Below are positions 1 through 6,634 of a stretch of DNA of 8,386 nt, piece after piece. Position numbers and translations under genes: made by a program. Source of the stretch: Rhizobium sp. Q54 (GTDB lineage: Bacteria > Pseudomonadota > Alphaproteobacteria > Rhizobiales > Beijerinckiaceae); NCBI GenBank assembly GCA_945901195.1, contig CAMDKB010000194.1:1-8386 (forward strand). The letters run 5' to 3'. Below the pieces are notes generated by a model that saw nothing but the letters and a program-made list of their open reading frames with translations, was not told the DNA's origin and did no database searches. How positions within the stretch are numbered: the first letter of the stretch is position 1; each line of letters begins with the position of its first letter.

Positions 1-141
1 GTCGAACCGCGTCTTCAAATCCTACGACGACATCCTCGACCATTGCTGCGACGCTTGGAACAAACTCGTCGAGCAGCCATGGCGTATCATGTCCATCGGC
101 TTGCGAGATTGGGCCCACCAATGCTGATCAGCGGGAACTGG
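1..141 (+). mobile_element. 3' end of an IS630-family insertion sequence (cut by window edge)
   Basis: This is the last part of an IS630-family element: the transposase C-terminus followed by a short tail ending at about base 141. Read on the minus strand, the tail begins CCAGTTCCC and continues to TGAT. That resembles the start of the element at the right edge of the window (CCATCTCCC then TGAT), as expected for imperfect terminal inverted repeats. A TA dinucleotide follows at 142-143, the known target duplication of IS630-type elements. The boundary is inferred by comparing the two edges, because no single complete copy is present. Confidence 0.7.
2..127 (+). CDS. IS630-family transposase, C-terminal fragment
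   Basis: Frame 2 is open from the window edge to TGA at 125-127 and encodes 41 residues. It contains SYDDILDHCCDAWNKL and then PWRIMSIGLRDWAH, a C-terminal signature I recognise from DDE transposases of the IS630 family common in Rhizobiales. The last catalytic acidic residue of the DDE triad lies upstream of this stretch and is outside the window. It is partial only because of the window edge; no frameshift is visible in the part present. An element of the same family starts at the other end of the window with the transposase N-terminus. Confidence 0.85.
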   Translation, partial: SNRVFKSYDDILDHCCDAWNKLVEQPWRIMSIGLRDWAHQC

Positions 142-220
142 TATGAGGCATGAGAAGATCGTTAATTTGATCCGCGAATTCGGAGTATTTGTTACTAAGG
201 TCACTGGTGCTGGTTAACTT

Positions 221-250
221 TTGGCGACCCGTTAGGGTGTCATTTGTATA
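221..250 (+). promoter_or_regulatory. Candidate sigma70-type promoter upstream of gshA
   Basis: TTGGCG (221-226) and TGTATA (245-250) are separated by 18 bases and resemble -35 and -10 boxes. They lie about 110 bases before the gshA start and downstream of the IS630 end, so gshA could be transcribed independently of anything beyond the IS. A 12-codon ORF (261-299, ATG to TAG) lies in the leader, but it has no good ribosome binding site and is not called as a gene. This is a match by eye only. Confidence 0.3.
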
Positions 251-359
251 AAAGGCCAGAATGAATACGTTGCCAACCCGCGCTCCGCCGCCTATTTAGG
301 GCGCAATCCTGACCAGCTTAAGGCCGGTCTGCATAACAAAAGTCACGTGAAAGTAGTCC

Positions 360-1745
360 ATGGCCCGCGACGTAAGCGACACGACACCCATTTCGTCGCG
401 CGACGAACTGGCAGGATGGATTGAGGCCGGGTTCAAACCGCCAGAAGCCTTCCGTATAGGCACCGAGCACGAAAAGTTCCCTTTTTACACATCAGATCAT
501 GAACCTGTGCCCTATGGCGGGGACGTCGCCTATAACCGCTGCGGCATCCGTAGCCTGCTTGAAACCATGCAGGTTTCGACCGGCTGGGAGCCGATAATGG
601 ATGGGGAGGCGCTCATTGGCCTCTTCGACGCAGGGGGTGGCGGAGCTATCTCGCTTGAGCCGGGGGGCCAGTTCGAATTATCGGGTGCGCCGGTAGAGAC
701 TCTTCACGAAACTGTGAACGAACTGGACACCCATTTACACCTCGCCAGGGCGGCGGCGAAAAAATGCGGCATGAGTTTTCTGGCTTTGGGAATGAGCCCG
801 GAATGGGCGCTGGCGCAGACGCCCGTCATGCCCAAAAGCCGCTACAAGATCATGACCTCCTACATGCCGAAGGTCGGCACACGCGGGCTGGACATGATGT
901 ATCGCACTTGCACCGTGCAGGTGAATCTCGATTTCGCTACCGAAGCCGACATGGTCAAGAAGATGCGCGTGTCCTTCGCGCTGCAGCCGCTGGCGACGGC
1001 GCTGTTCGCGAACTCCCCGTTCACCGACGGCAAGCCCAATGGGCTGTTGTCGGCGCGTTCGGAAATTTGGCGGGACACCGACAACAACCGCGCGGGTATG
1101 CTGCCGTTCGTATTTGAGGACGGGATGGGCGTGGAACGCTATGTCGACTACGCGTTGCAGGTCCCGATGTATTTCGTCAAACGTGGCGACACCTATCACG
1201 ATGTCGCGGGGCAGGACTTCCGGCAGTTGCTGGAAGGCAAACTGCCGGGCATGCCGGGCGAAAAGGCGACGATTTCCGATTGGGCAAACCACCTCTCCAC
1301 TATCTTTCCAGAAGTACGGCTCAAGCGTTTTCTGGAAATGCGCGGCGCCGATTGCGGCTCGCCAGCCCATATTTGCGCCTTAAGCGCGCTTTTCGTCGGA
1401 CTGCTCTACGATACGACCGCGCTTGATGCCGCCTGGGATGTCGCAAAGAATTGGACAGCGGCCCAGCGTCAACAATTGCGTGACGACGTGCCGTCGCAGG
1501 GCCTCGGCGCAGCAATCGCCGGCTACAAGCTGGGCGACATAGCCCGCGAAGTGCTCGCCATCGCCCGCGCCGGCCTCAAGCGCCGCGCCCGTCTGGATAC
1601 AAGCGGGCGCGACGAGACCCATCTGCTGGATATCCTGGACAATCGTGTCGCACGCGGCCGGACAGCCGCAGACGATCTGCTGGCGCTGTATAACGGCCCC
1701 TGGCAACATAAAGTGAAGCCGGTCTACGAGCATTGCGTTTATTAA
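360..1745 (+). CDS. gshA: Glutamate-cysteine ligase (gamma-glutamylcysteine synthetase)
   Basis: This cytoplasmic enzyme joins glutamate and cysteine with ATP to give gamma-glutamylcysteine, the first and usually rate-limiting step of glutathione synthesis (EC 6.3.2.2). The 461 residues match the length of the plant/alphaproteobacterial type (GCS2 family), not the E. coli type. Recognisable blocks are RIGTEHEKF (32-40), a glycine-rich SLEPGGQFELSGAP (98-111), YRTCTVQVNLDF (181-192), SARSEIWRDTDNNRAGM (231-247) and EVRLKRFLEMRGAD (318-331). The protein ends YEHCVY. ATG at 360 is the first start in frame next to the conserved region; the ribosome binding site is weak (GAAAG in the preceding bases). 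The gene stands alone, with an IS630 end upstream and a repeat-rich gap downstream. gshB is not in the window. Confidence 0.95.
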   Translation: MARDVSDTTPISSRDELAGWIEAGFKPPEAFRIGTEHEKFPFYTSDHEPVPYGGDVAYNRCGIRSLLETMQVSTGWEPIMDGEALIGLFDAGGGGAISLEPGGQFELSGAPVETLHETVNELDTHLHLARAAAKKCGMSFLALGMSPEWALAQTPVMPKSRYKIMTSYMPKVGTRGLDMMYRTCTVQVNLDFATEADMVKKMRVSFALQPLATALFANSPFTDGKPNGLLSARSEIWRDTDNNRAGMLPFVFEDGMGVERYVDYALQVPMYFVKRGDTYHDVAGQDFRQLLEGKLPGMPGEKATISDWANHLSTIFPEVRLKRFLEMRGADCGSPAHICALSALFVGLLYDTTALDAAWDVAKNWTAAQRQQLRDDVPSQGLGAAIAGYKLGDIAREVLAIARAGLKRRARLDTSGRDETHLLDILDNRVARGRTAADDLLALYNGPWQHKVKPVYEHCVY

Positions 1746-1770
1746 GCTCGCTTTACGCGTGCTATTTCAC

Positions 1771-1821
1771 ACCAGGTGCCGTTTCAGACCAGGTGCCGTT
1801 TCAGACCAGGCGCCGTTTCGA
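1771..1821. repeat. Three tandem 17-bp units
   Basis: The unit ACCAGGTGCCGTTTCAG is repeated exactly at 1771-1787 and 1788-1804. A third copy at 1805-1821 begins ACCAGGCGCCGTTTC and changes at its end to run into the left arm of the hairpin repeat that starts at 1815. A degraded trace (GCTATTTCAC) precedes the first unit. The array looks like repeated duplication of the outer edge of the hairpin element. It starts 25 bases after the gshA stop codon. Confidence 0.9.
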
Positions 1822-1877
1822 TTGATCTATGGGTCAATCGAAACATCACGCGCGTTCGCGCGTGCCAAAGAGATGAG
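1815..1877. repeat. Interspersed two-hairpin repeat, copy 1
   Basis: The element starts with a perfect 11-bp inverted repeat, GTTTCGATTGA (1815-1825) and TCAATCGAAAC (1834-1844), around an 8-base loop. A second perfect inverted repeat follows, CACGCGCG (1847-1854) and CGCGCGTG (1857-1864), which as RNA would close on a GTTC-type tetraloop. The copy then reads GCCAAAGAGATGAG to 1877. A diverged copy lies at 7756-7822. There is no T-run after either hairpin, so a classical intrinsic terminator is not obvious. It lies between gshA and the glycosyltransferase gene. The strand of action is unknown. Confidence 0.8.
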
Positions 1878-2012
1878 TGGCTTCGTCAGTGAAAATAATG
1901 CGCGTGACCGCGTGTGGGGTAGAAATTTTCAGGCTGGCAAAGTCTGTAGCCCCTTGCCACAAATTCCACGTTATGAAGAAAGTATCATCGGGATTACCCT
2001 TGGCAGGTAGAT

Positions 2013-2939
2013 ATGAAACTTTCAGTCCTGATCCCCACACATAACCGGCGGGACAGTCTGGTACGTGCTCTGAATTCGCTGGTTGCGATGACCAGACCCG
2101 AAGGCTGTTCGATAGATGTGGTCGTCGTCGCCAGCGATTGTGCTGACGACACCGTCGAGGCGGCTCAGGCGTTCAGCGATCTCCTGCCGTTGCGCATCCT
2201 TGTGGAGCCCGCGCCGGGCGCTTCGCGGGCGCGCAATCGTGCGCTTGAAGTGATTGACGGCGACGCCATTGTTTTCCTCGACGACGACGCGACCGCTGCG
2301 CCCGATCTGGCCTGCGTATATGCAGCGGCGCTGGTGCAATATCCTGAATACGGATGTTTTGCCGGCGCCATCACGTCCCGGCTGGAGGGCGATCCATCAC
2401 CCCTGATGCGCGAAGTGGCGCGCGTGCTCCCCACCACCTTCGGTAATCTCTGGCTAGGACCTTCGCCACGGCGAATGGATCCGAAAGTGGAATCGCCTTT
2501 CGCCGGCAATATGGTGATCCGGACGCAGGTGTTGGGAGAGCGCAGGTTTGATGAGACCTTGGGACGCCGTGGCCACGGAAATCTGGAAGGCGGCGACGAA
2601 ACAAATCTCTTCGAGGAATTGACCCGCGCTGGAATGAGTACGCTCTGGCTGCCGGACGCTCACGCTGAACACTGGATCAATCCCGAACGGCAGAACATGA
2701 ATTTTGTGAGTACCTATTGGTTTCAGGTGGGCGTCTCCCAGGCTCGCCTGGGTCACGAACGCCCCCGGCAGGGGTTCTCCGGATACTGGCGAGGCTTGCG
2801 CAAGGCGTATGGCTACTGGCGCCGCAGACTCACACGGCGACCGCACAGCTGGCTTTTGGCCCTGCGCGACCTCAAGCTGCATGAGGGGCGAATGGCGGCG
2901 CTCCGGCAATATGGCGCATCGCTCCATAGGCCCAGGTAG
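2013..2939 (+). CDS. Family 2 glycosyltransferase (GT-A fold)
   Basis: This predicted cytoplasmic inverting glycosyltransferase would transfer a sugar from a nucleotide-sugar donor; donor and acceptor are unknown. The 308 residues begin directly with the GT2 Rossmann-like motif SVLIPTHNR (4-12). They continue with GASRARNRAL (69-78) and the metal/nucleotide-binding FLDDDA (88-93, the DxD-like motif). GGDETNLFEEL (193-203) supplies the likely catalytic base region, and HAEHWI (217-222) sits at the end of the catalytic domain. The C-terminal 70 residues are basic and Trp/Tyr/Arg-rich (GYWRGLRKAYGYWRRRL, 257-273), which could contact membrane or acceptor; no clear transmembrane helix is seen. 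The start at 2013 has a modest GGCAGG upstream. It is an orphan: no polysaccharide-export or lipid-carrier genes lie beside it. The family is secure, the substrate unknown. Confidence 0.9.
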   Translation: MKLSVLIPTHNRRDSLVRALNSLVAMTRPEGCSIDVVVVASDCADDTVEAAQAFSDLLPLRILVEPAPGASRARNRALEVIDGDAIVFLDDDATAAPDLACVYAAALVQYPEYGCFAGAITSRLEGDPSPLMREVARVLPTTFGNLWLGPSPRRMDPKVESPFAGNMVIRTQVLGERRFDETLGRRGHGNLEGGDETNLFEELTRAGMSTLWLPDAHAEHWINPERQNMNFVSTYWFQVGVSQARLGHERPRQGFSGYWRGLRKAYGYWRRRLTRRPHSWLLALRDLKLHEGRMAALRQYGASLHRPR

Positions 2940-2942
2940 GGG

Positions 2943-2996
2943 CGGGAGCAACGTTCTCTGCACGTGACAGCTGCGCCTTGCGCACCTAAACTCCCG
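2943..2996. other. Short nested inverted repeats between the glycosyltransferase and crotonase genes
   Basis: CGGGAG (2943-2948) can pair with CTCCCG (2991-2996) around an inner hairpin TGCGC-CTT-GCGCA (2972-2984). No T-run follows, so this is at best a weak or Rho-assisted end signal, or chance pairing in GC-rich DNA. Confidence 0.2.
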
Positions 2997-3018
2997 GCAA
3001 AACGTCAAGGAGAGAAAC

Positions 3019-3783
3019 GTGCCATTCCAGACCATCCAAACCACACTGTCGCCGCGCGGCCTTGCCACCATCACGCTTGACCGGCCCGATCGCGGCAACG
3101 CCATCAATCAGACCATGCTTGATGAATTGGTAGGCCATCTGGCGGCGCTGGCGGGAGACGCGAAAGTGCGCGCCGTCATCTTGCGGGCCAACGGCAAGCA
3201 TTTTTGCGCCGGGGCCGACGTCAGCGGACGTGGCGATACGGAGAAGACGGAAAAATCAGCGACGCTTGGCGATCTCATCTTCGATCTCGACCGGTTGCCG
3301 AAACCCACAATCGCCGTCGTACAAGGCGGCGCAGTCGGCGGTGGGGCAGGGCTCGCCTGCGCCTGCGATGTCACCTTGATCGAGAAGGATGGATTTCTCT
3401 CGATCCCGGAGGTGCGCCTGGGTTTCGCGCCGGGCGGGCTCGTTTCTGTTCTGATGCGCAGCATGGGCGCGCGGGCTTTCCGCCGCTACGCCATGTCCGG
3501 CGAACGTATCCGTGCGGACACGGCTCTGCGCCTCGGTCTTGCCAGTGAAATTTATGAGGCCGGTACGCTCGACACGATTCTGGATGAAATGGTCGATGCT
3601 TTTATGCTGGGCGCACCGGGCGCGCAGGCTGTGGTCAAGCAATCCACATCCGTACTGGAGTCGCCCTCCCTTGCGCCCCTGAAAGATCGGGCGCCGCCTC
3701 ATGGCATGCAGTCAGACGAAGCGAAGGAGGGCGTCGCTGCCTTCCGCGAAAAGCGCAAGCCGAACTGGTATGTCGCCAGATAG
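3019..3783 (+). CDS. Enoyl-CoA hydratase/isomerase (crotonase) family protein
   Basis: This is a 254-residue crotonase-fold enzyme acting on an acyl-CoA thioester. The GTG start at 3019 is supported by AAGGAGAG at 3007-3014. The two oxyanion-hole segments are present: HFCAGADVS (61-69) and VQGGAVGGGAGLACACD (101-117). IPEVRLGFAPGG (129-140) supplies Glu131, which by eye aligns with the first catalytic glutamate of rat mitochondrial enoyl-CoA hydratase (Glu144). The position of the second glutamate (Glu164 in rat) appears to be Arg156 in AFRRYAMSGER, so a standard two-glutamate hydratase is doubtful. Isomerase, methylglutaconyl-CoA-hydratase-like or other crotonase chemistry is possible. The tail (AFREKRKPNW) is typical of the family. 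No carboxylase or acyl-CoA dehydrogenase gene is adjacent, so the pathway cannot be assigned. Confidence 0.9.
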   Translation: MPFQTIQTTLSPRGLATITLDRPDRGNAINQTMLDELVGHLAALAGDAKVRAVILRANGKHFCAGADVSGRGDTEKTEKSATLGDLIFDLDRLPKPTIAVVQGGAVGGGAGLACACDVTLIEKDGFLSIPEVRLGFAPGGLVSVLMRSMGARAFRRYAMSGERIRADTALRLGLASEIYEAGTLDTILDEMVDAFMLGAPGAQAVVKQSTSVLESPSLAPLKDRAPPHGMQSDEAKEGVAAFREKRKPNWYVAR

Positions 3784-3841
3784 CGATCTATTTGCGCAAC
3801 GTTAATGCCTTCGCCACAATCCGTTCACCTATTTACCTAAA

Positions 3842-3876
3842 ATGCGTCGCATCGGGAGCCTGCGCTTGATACAAGC
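3842..3876. promoter_or_regulatory. Small palindromes upstream of hisZ
   Basis: The 112-base gap before hisZ contains ATGCGTCGCAT (3842-3852, a perfect odd palindrome) and GCTTG-ATA-CAAGC (3864-3876, 5-bp arms). TTGCGCAA occurs at 3792-3799. Either palindrome could be an operator or part of the leader of the his transcript. I see no his-type attenuator with a histidine-rich leader peptide, and no convincing promoter boxes. Confidence 0.2.
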
Positions 3877-3895
3877 AGGATAACCGGAGAGTTCA

Positions 3896-5038
3896 GTGGA
3901 ACAGGCGAAGGATTTCATTAACCAGACGCGGCAGCGGGAAGAGGCGCTCATCGCCCATCTCGCAGCTGCAGGCTATGTTCGCACTGAGCCTGCGATCATG
4001 CAGCCAGCCGCCAGCTTCCTTGAGCTGGCCGGCGAAGAATTGCGCCATCGCATCTTTACGACGACAGACCCGTCCGGCGCCGAATTCTGCTTGCGACCGG
4101 AATTCACGATACCCGTCTGCAATGCCTATCTCGCCTCGGGCAATGCCGGCAAGCCCGCCGCGTTCTGCTATCTTGGCCCGGTCTTCCGTTATCGCGCGGG
4201 CGGCTCTAGTGAATTCCATCAGGCGGGCATTGAAAGCTTCGGTCGTGGCGATCGCGAAGCCGCTGATGCCGAGGTGATGACTCTCGCGCTCGAAGCCGCC
4301 GCGCAAGGCGGGGCGGGCAAGCTCAACGTGAAACTCGGCGACGTCGGCCTCTTCAATGCGCTGCTTGAGACGCTGAAAATCGACGAAGCATGGCTGCGCC
4401 GCATTCGCCGCGGCATCGCACGCGGGCAGAAACTGGAAGCCATCTTTACCCCGCCCAACAGTGGCCCGGGGGGCGATCACACCGGCGTACTCGCCGCGCT
4501 GCAGGGGACCGATCGCAAAGGCGCGCGCGCGCTTGTGGAAGACCTTTTGTCGATAGCCGGCATTTCGTCTGTGAGTGGCCGCAGTGCCGGTGAAATCGCC
4601 GAGCGTTTTCTCGAACAGGCGGCGCTGCGTGACAGCGCTGGTTTCAGCCAGGAAAAGCGCGGCGTGATCGAAAACTATCTCGCCATCGCCGGCGATCCCG
4701 ATGATGCGGCTGCGCGCCTGCGTAAACTTGCCAGAGACGCACAGCTTGATTTCGCCCGCCCTCTCGATGAGTTTGAAGCGCGCATCGGCTTCATTGCTGC
4801 GCGCGGTTTCGATGTGAGCGGGATCCACTTTGCAACCGCGTTTGCACGCAATCTCGATTATTACACCGGCTTTGTGTTCGAGGCGCATGATGCGGGCAAC
4901 CCCGCCCGCGGTCCCGTCGTGGGCGGTGGCCGTTATGACAATCTCCTGATGGCGCTTGGGGCGAAATCGCCAGTCCCGGCAGTCGGCGCCGCCATCTGGT
5001 GCGACCGGCTCGTGAACGGCGCGGAGGCCTCCTCATGA
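3896..5038 (+). CDS. hisZ: ATP phosphoribosyltransferase regulatory subunit HisZ
   Basis: HisZ is a histidyl-tRNA-synthetase paralogue that cannot charge tRNA. It binds HisG to form the active ATP phosphoribosyltransferase and is involved in histidine feedback. The 380 residues carry class II synthetase-like blocks: FCLRPEFTIPVC (64-75), YLGPVFRYR (92-100), EFHQAGIESFG (106-116), NLDYYTGFVFE (about 319-329) and VVGGGRYDNLL (341-351). Length and the lack of a C-terminal anticodon-binding domain fit HisZ, not HisS (usually over 420 residues). The GTG start at 3896 is preceded by GGAGAG (3886-3891). The stop codon overlaps the hisG start as ATGA, which indicates translational coupling and equal production of partner subunits. 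hisS, which often precedes hisZ in Rhizobiales, is not upstream here. Confidence 0.93.
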   Translation: MEQAKDFINQTRQREEALIAHLAAAGYVRTEPAIMQPAASFLELAGEELRHRIFTTTDPSGAEFCLRPEFTIPVCNAYLASGNAGKPAAFCYLGPVFRYRAGGSSEFHQAGIESFGRGDREAADAEVMTLALEAAAQGGAGKLNVKLGDVGLFNALLETLKIDEAWLRRIRRGIARGQKLEAIFTPPNSGPGGDHTGVLAALQGTDRKGARALVEDLLSIAGISSVSGRSAGEIAERFLEQAALRDSAGFSQEKRGVIENYLAIAGDPDDAAARLRKLARDAQLDFARPLDEFEARIGFIAARGFDVSGIHFATAFARNLDYYTGFVFEAHDAGNPARGPVVGGGRYDNLLMALGAKSPVPAVGAAIWCDRLVNGAEASS

Positions 5039-6024
5039 ACGCGCCCGCAGAGCAGAATGGAACGTTCGTCATCGCCATTCCGTCCAAGGGACGGCTGCAG
5101 GAAAACACAGCCGCATTCTTCGCGCGTGCGGGCCTGACTGTCGCGCAAGGGCGCGGCGTGCGGGATTATCGCGGCACCCTGAAGGAAATGCCCGGTGTCG
5201 AAATCGCCTTTTTGTCGGCATCCGAAATCGTGCAGCAGCTTGCCGCCGGCAGCGTCCATCTGGGCGTGACGGGCGAAGATCTTGTGCGCGAAAATGTAGC
5301 TGACGCCGATGCGCGCATGGAACTTCTGACGCCGCTGGGTTTTGGACACGCCAACGTGGTTGTCGCTGTGCCGCAAGCCTGGATCGATGTTCGCACAATG
5401 GCTGATCTGGAAGATGTGGCGGCTGCCTTTCGCGCCCGCCGCGGTGGCCAGCGCATGCGTGTGGCGACCAAATACATCAACCTGACGCGCAGCTATTTCG
5501 CACAGAATGGCGTGACAGATTACAGAATTGTTGAATCACTGGGCGCAACAGAAGGCGCGCCGGCAGCCGGACAGGCCGAACTCATTGTCGACATCACCAC
5601 CACAGGCGCAACCCTAAAGGCCAATGCGCTGAAGGTGCTGGACGATGGCGTGATGTTGCGCTCGGAAGCCAATCTTGTCGCCTCCGTCAACGCAAGCTGG
5701 AACGAGGCAACCAAAACGCTCGCGCGTAAAATTCTCTCGCGCATTGCAGCCGACGAAGACGCACGAACCTCGCGCGAAATTCGCTGCTACATTCCCGCCA
5801 AACCGCGCCGCACCGCCCGCGAGGCAGAGCAATTGTTCGGCGCCCGCATGCTCTACGGCCTCGATGGTGACATCGTCCGCATGGTCTGCCCCGCCACCAA
5901 GGTTGCTGAAGTGGCCGATTGGCTCATAGAGCGCGGCGCCCAGCAAGTCAGCGTCAGCGCGCTTGATTATATCTTCAGTGCTGTGAACCCGCTGTATGAC
6001 AAGCTCGCCAAGCGGATAGGGTGA
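5035..6024 (+). CDS. hisG: ATP phosphoribosyltransferase catalytic subunit HisG
   Basis: HisG catalyses the first step of histidine synthesis, condensing ATP with PRPP (EC 2.4.2.17). I choose ATG 5035, which overlaps the hisZ stop as ATGA and has GGAGG at 5023-5027. An in-frame GTG at 4999 would only add 12 residues read from hisZ sequence. The 329 residues show AIPSKGRLQENT (14-25), HLGVTGEDLVRE (75-86) and the PRPP-binding loop VDITTTGATLKAN (185-197). Residues from about 245 to the end (with MVCPATKVAEVADWL at 283-297) extend well beyond the roughly 200-230 residues of the usual short, HisZ-dependent HisG. The C-terminal part loosely resembles the ACT-like domain of long HisG. Similar 320-330 residue HisGs exist in other alphaproteobacteria. 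Confidence 0.94.
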   Translation: MNAPAEQNGTFVIAIPSKGRLQENTAAFFARAGLTVAQGRGVRDYRGTLKEMPGVEIAFLSASEIVQQLAAGSVHLGVTGEDLVRENVADADARMELLTPLGFGHANVVVAVPQAWIDVRTMADLEDVAAAFRARRGGQRMRVATKYINLTRSYFAQNGVTDYRIVESLGATEGAPAAGQAELIVDITTTGATLKANALKVLDDGVMLRSEANLVASVNASWNEATKTLARKILSRIAADEDARTSREIRCYIPAKPRRTAREAEQLFGARMLYGLDGDIVRMVCPATKVAEVADWLIERGAQQVSVSALDYIFSAVNPLYDKLAKRIG

Positions 6025-6028
6025 GGAT

Positions 6029-6046
6029 TCGCGCCCCTTCGCGCGA
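6029..6046 (+). terminator. Possible weak terminator hairpin after hisG
   Basis: TCGCGC (6029-6034) and GCGCGA (6041-6046) form a perfect 6-bp GC-rich stem with a CCCTTC loop, starting 5 bases after the hisG stop codon. Only a short TCTTC stretch follows instead of a T-run, so intrinsic termination would be weak. A further GCAGCG/CGCTGC inverted repeat (6067-6072 and 6087-6092) lies downstream. The position fits the end of the hisZG transcript. Confidence 0.35.
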
Positions 6047-6223
6047 TCTTCGGTTGAGCCTTAAACGCAGCGCTGGCAGGCATGTTCGCTGCAAGAAACC
6101 ACGCTAACACCACAATAAATACCCCCGCGCCTCCGGCTGTTTGCATTTAGGGAAAAACCCCGGAAGGGCCTGCATCCGCCAGCGTCTCCCGCGTGTATCC
6201 CCCCATCACATCAGGAGGATCTC

Positions 6224-6577
6224 ATGCGTCACAAAGCTTTTGTACTTGTCCTGCTCGCTCTTGCGACGCCTCTTGCGGCACAGGAAAATTTTGCCACCTG
6301 GCCGCTGCTCAAGAACCCCTTTGAAAGCACAGGCGGTGGTGGCATCATGATTGACGGGTACAATCCGGTCATCGAAGGCAAGGTCTGTCGTTCCGACTTT
6401 TCGGCCAAAACCCCGGCAGGTGAAGTCTATAACAACACGGTGGAATTCGATGCTGTCGACACGCAGGGCGGCATTCTCTGCACAAACGGGCGCTGGCGTG
6501 CAAAAGACGGCAGCTCGCAAGGGACGACACCATTCCGAATATTCATGAAGGATGGAATTGTACGCCGCGCGCCCTGA
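6224..6577 (+). CDS. Small exported protein of unknown function
   Basis: The gene encodes 117 residues with a strong ribosome binding site (AGGAGG, 6213-6218) well placed before ATG 6224. The N-terminus is a clear Sec signal peptide: MRHK, then a hydrophobic run of about 11 residues (FVLVLLALATP), with likely cleavage near LAAQ (17-20). The predicted mature protein is about 97 residues, rich in Gly/Asn/Asp, with two cysteines (Cys55 in GKVCRSDF and Cys86 in GILCTNGRW) that could form a periplasmic disulfide. I do not recognise a domain and assign no function. The stop codon is 57 bases before the start of the NagZ-like gene, so the two may share a transcript, and both products appear exported. 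The signal peptide, ribosome binding site and codon use argue that it is a real gene. Confidence 0.8.
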   Translation: MRHKAFVLVLLALATPLAAQENFATWPLLKNPFESTGGGGIMIDGYNPVIEGKVCRSDFSAKTPAGEVYNNTVEFDAVDTQGGILCTNGRWRAKDGSSQGTTPFRIFMKDGIVRRAP

Positions 6578-6634
6578 AATTTGGCCTTGTTGCCGCCATC
6601 ACCCCCGTGCAAAGGAAGGCGTATCGTTTTTTGC

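Noticed and set aside
261..299. 12-codon ORF (MNTLPTRAPPPI) in the gshA leader as a leader peptide
   Set aside because: No ribosome binding site, no cysteine or other regulatory codon run, and no attenuator-like hairpins follow.
735..1370. Long minus-strand ORF (211 codons) inside gshA
   Set aside because: It is the opposite-strand shadow of a GC-rich gene with clear GshA motifs on the + strand; the product is His/Arg-rich without any domain.
1759..2010. 83-codon ORF between gshA and the glycosyltransferase gene
   Set aside because: It runs through the tandem units and both hairpins of the repeat, has no ribosome binding site, and its product looks like translated repeat DNA.
3893..4888. 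Minus-strand ORF of 331 codons opposite hisZ
   Set aside because: HisZ motifs are unambiguous on the + strand. The antisense frame is open only because of codon bias and shows no recognisable domain.
6583..6630. Possible terminator between the small exported protein and the NagZ-like gene (CCTTG and CAAAGG arms, then a T-run)
   Set aside because: The arms are short with a bulge and a loop of about 20 bases, and the T-run is about 10 bases past the stem, so it is too weak to call.
6581..6634. TTG-initiated N-terminal extension of the NagZ-like protein
   Set aside because: The extension (PPSPPCKGR) resembles translated intergenic DNA and would put 18 residues before an otherwise normal signal peptide.
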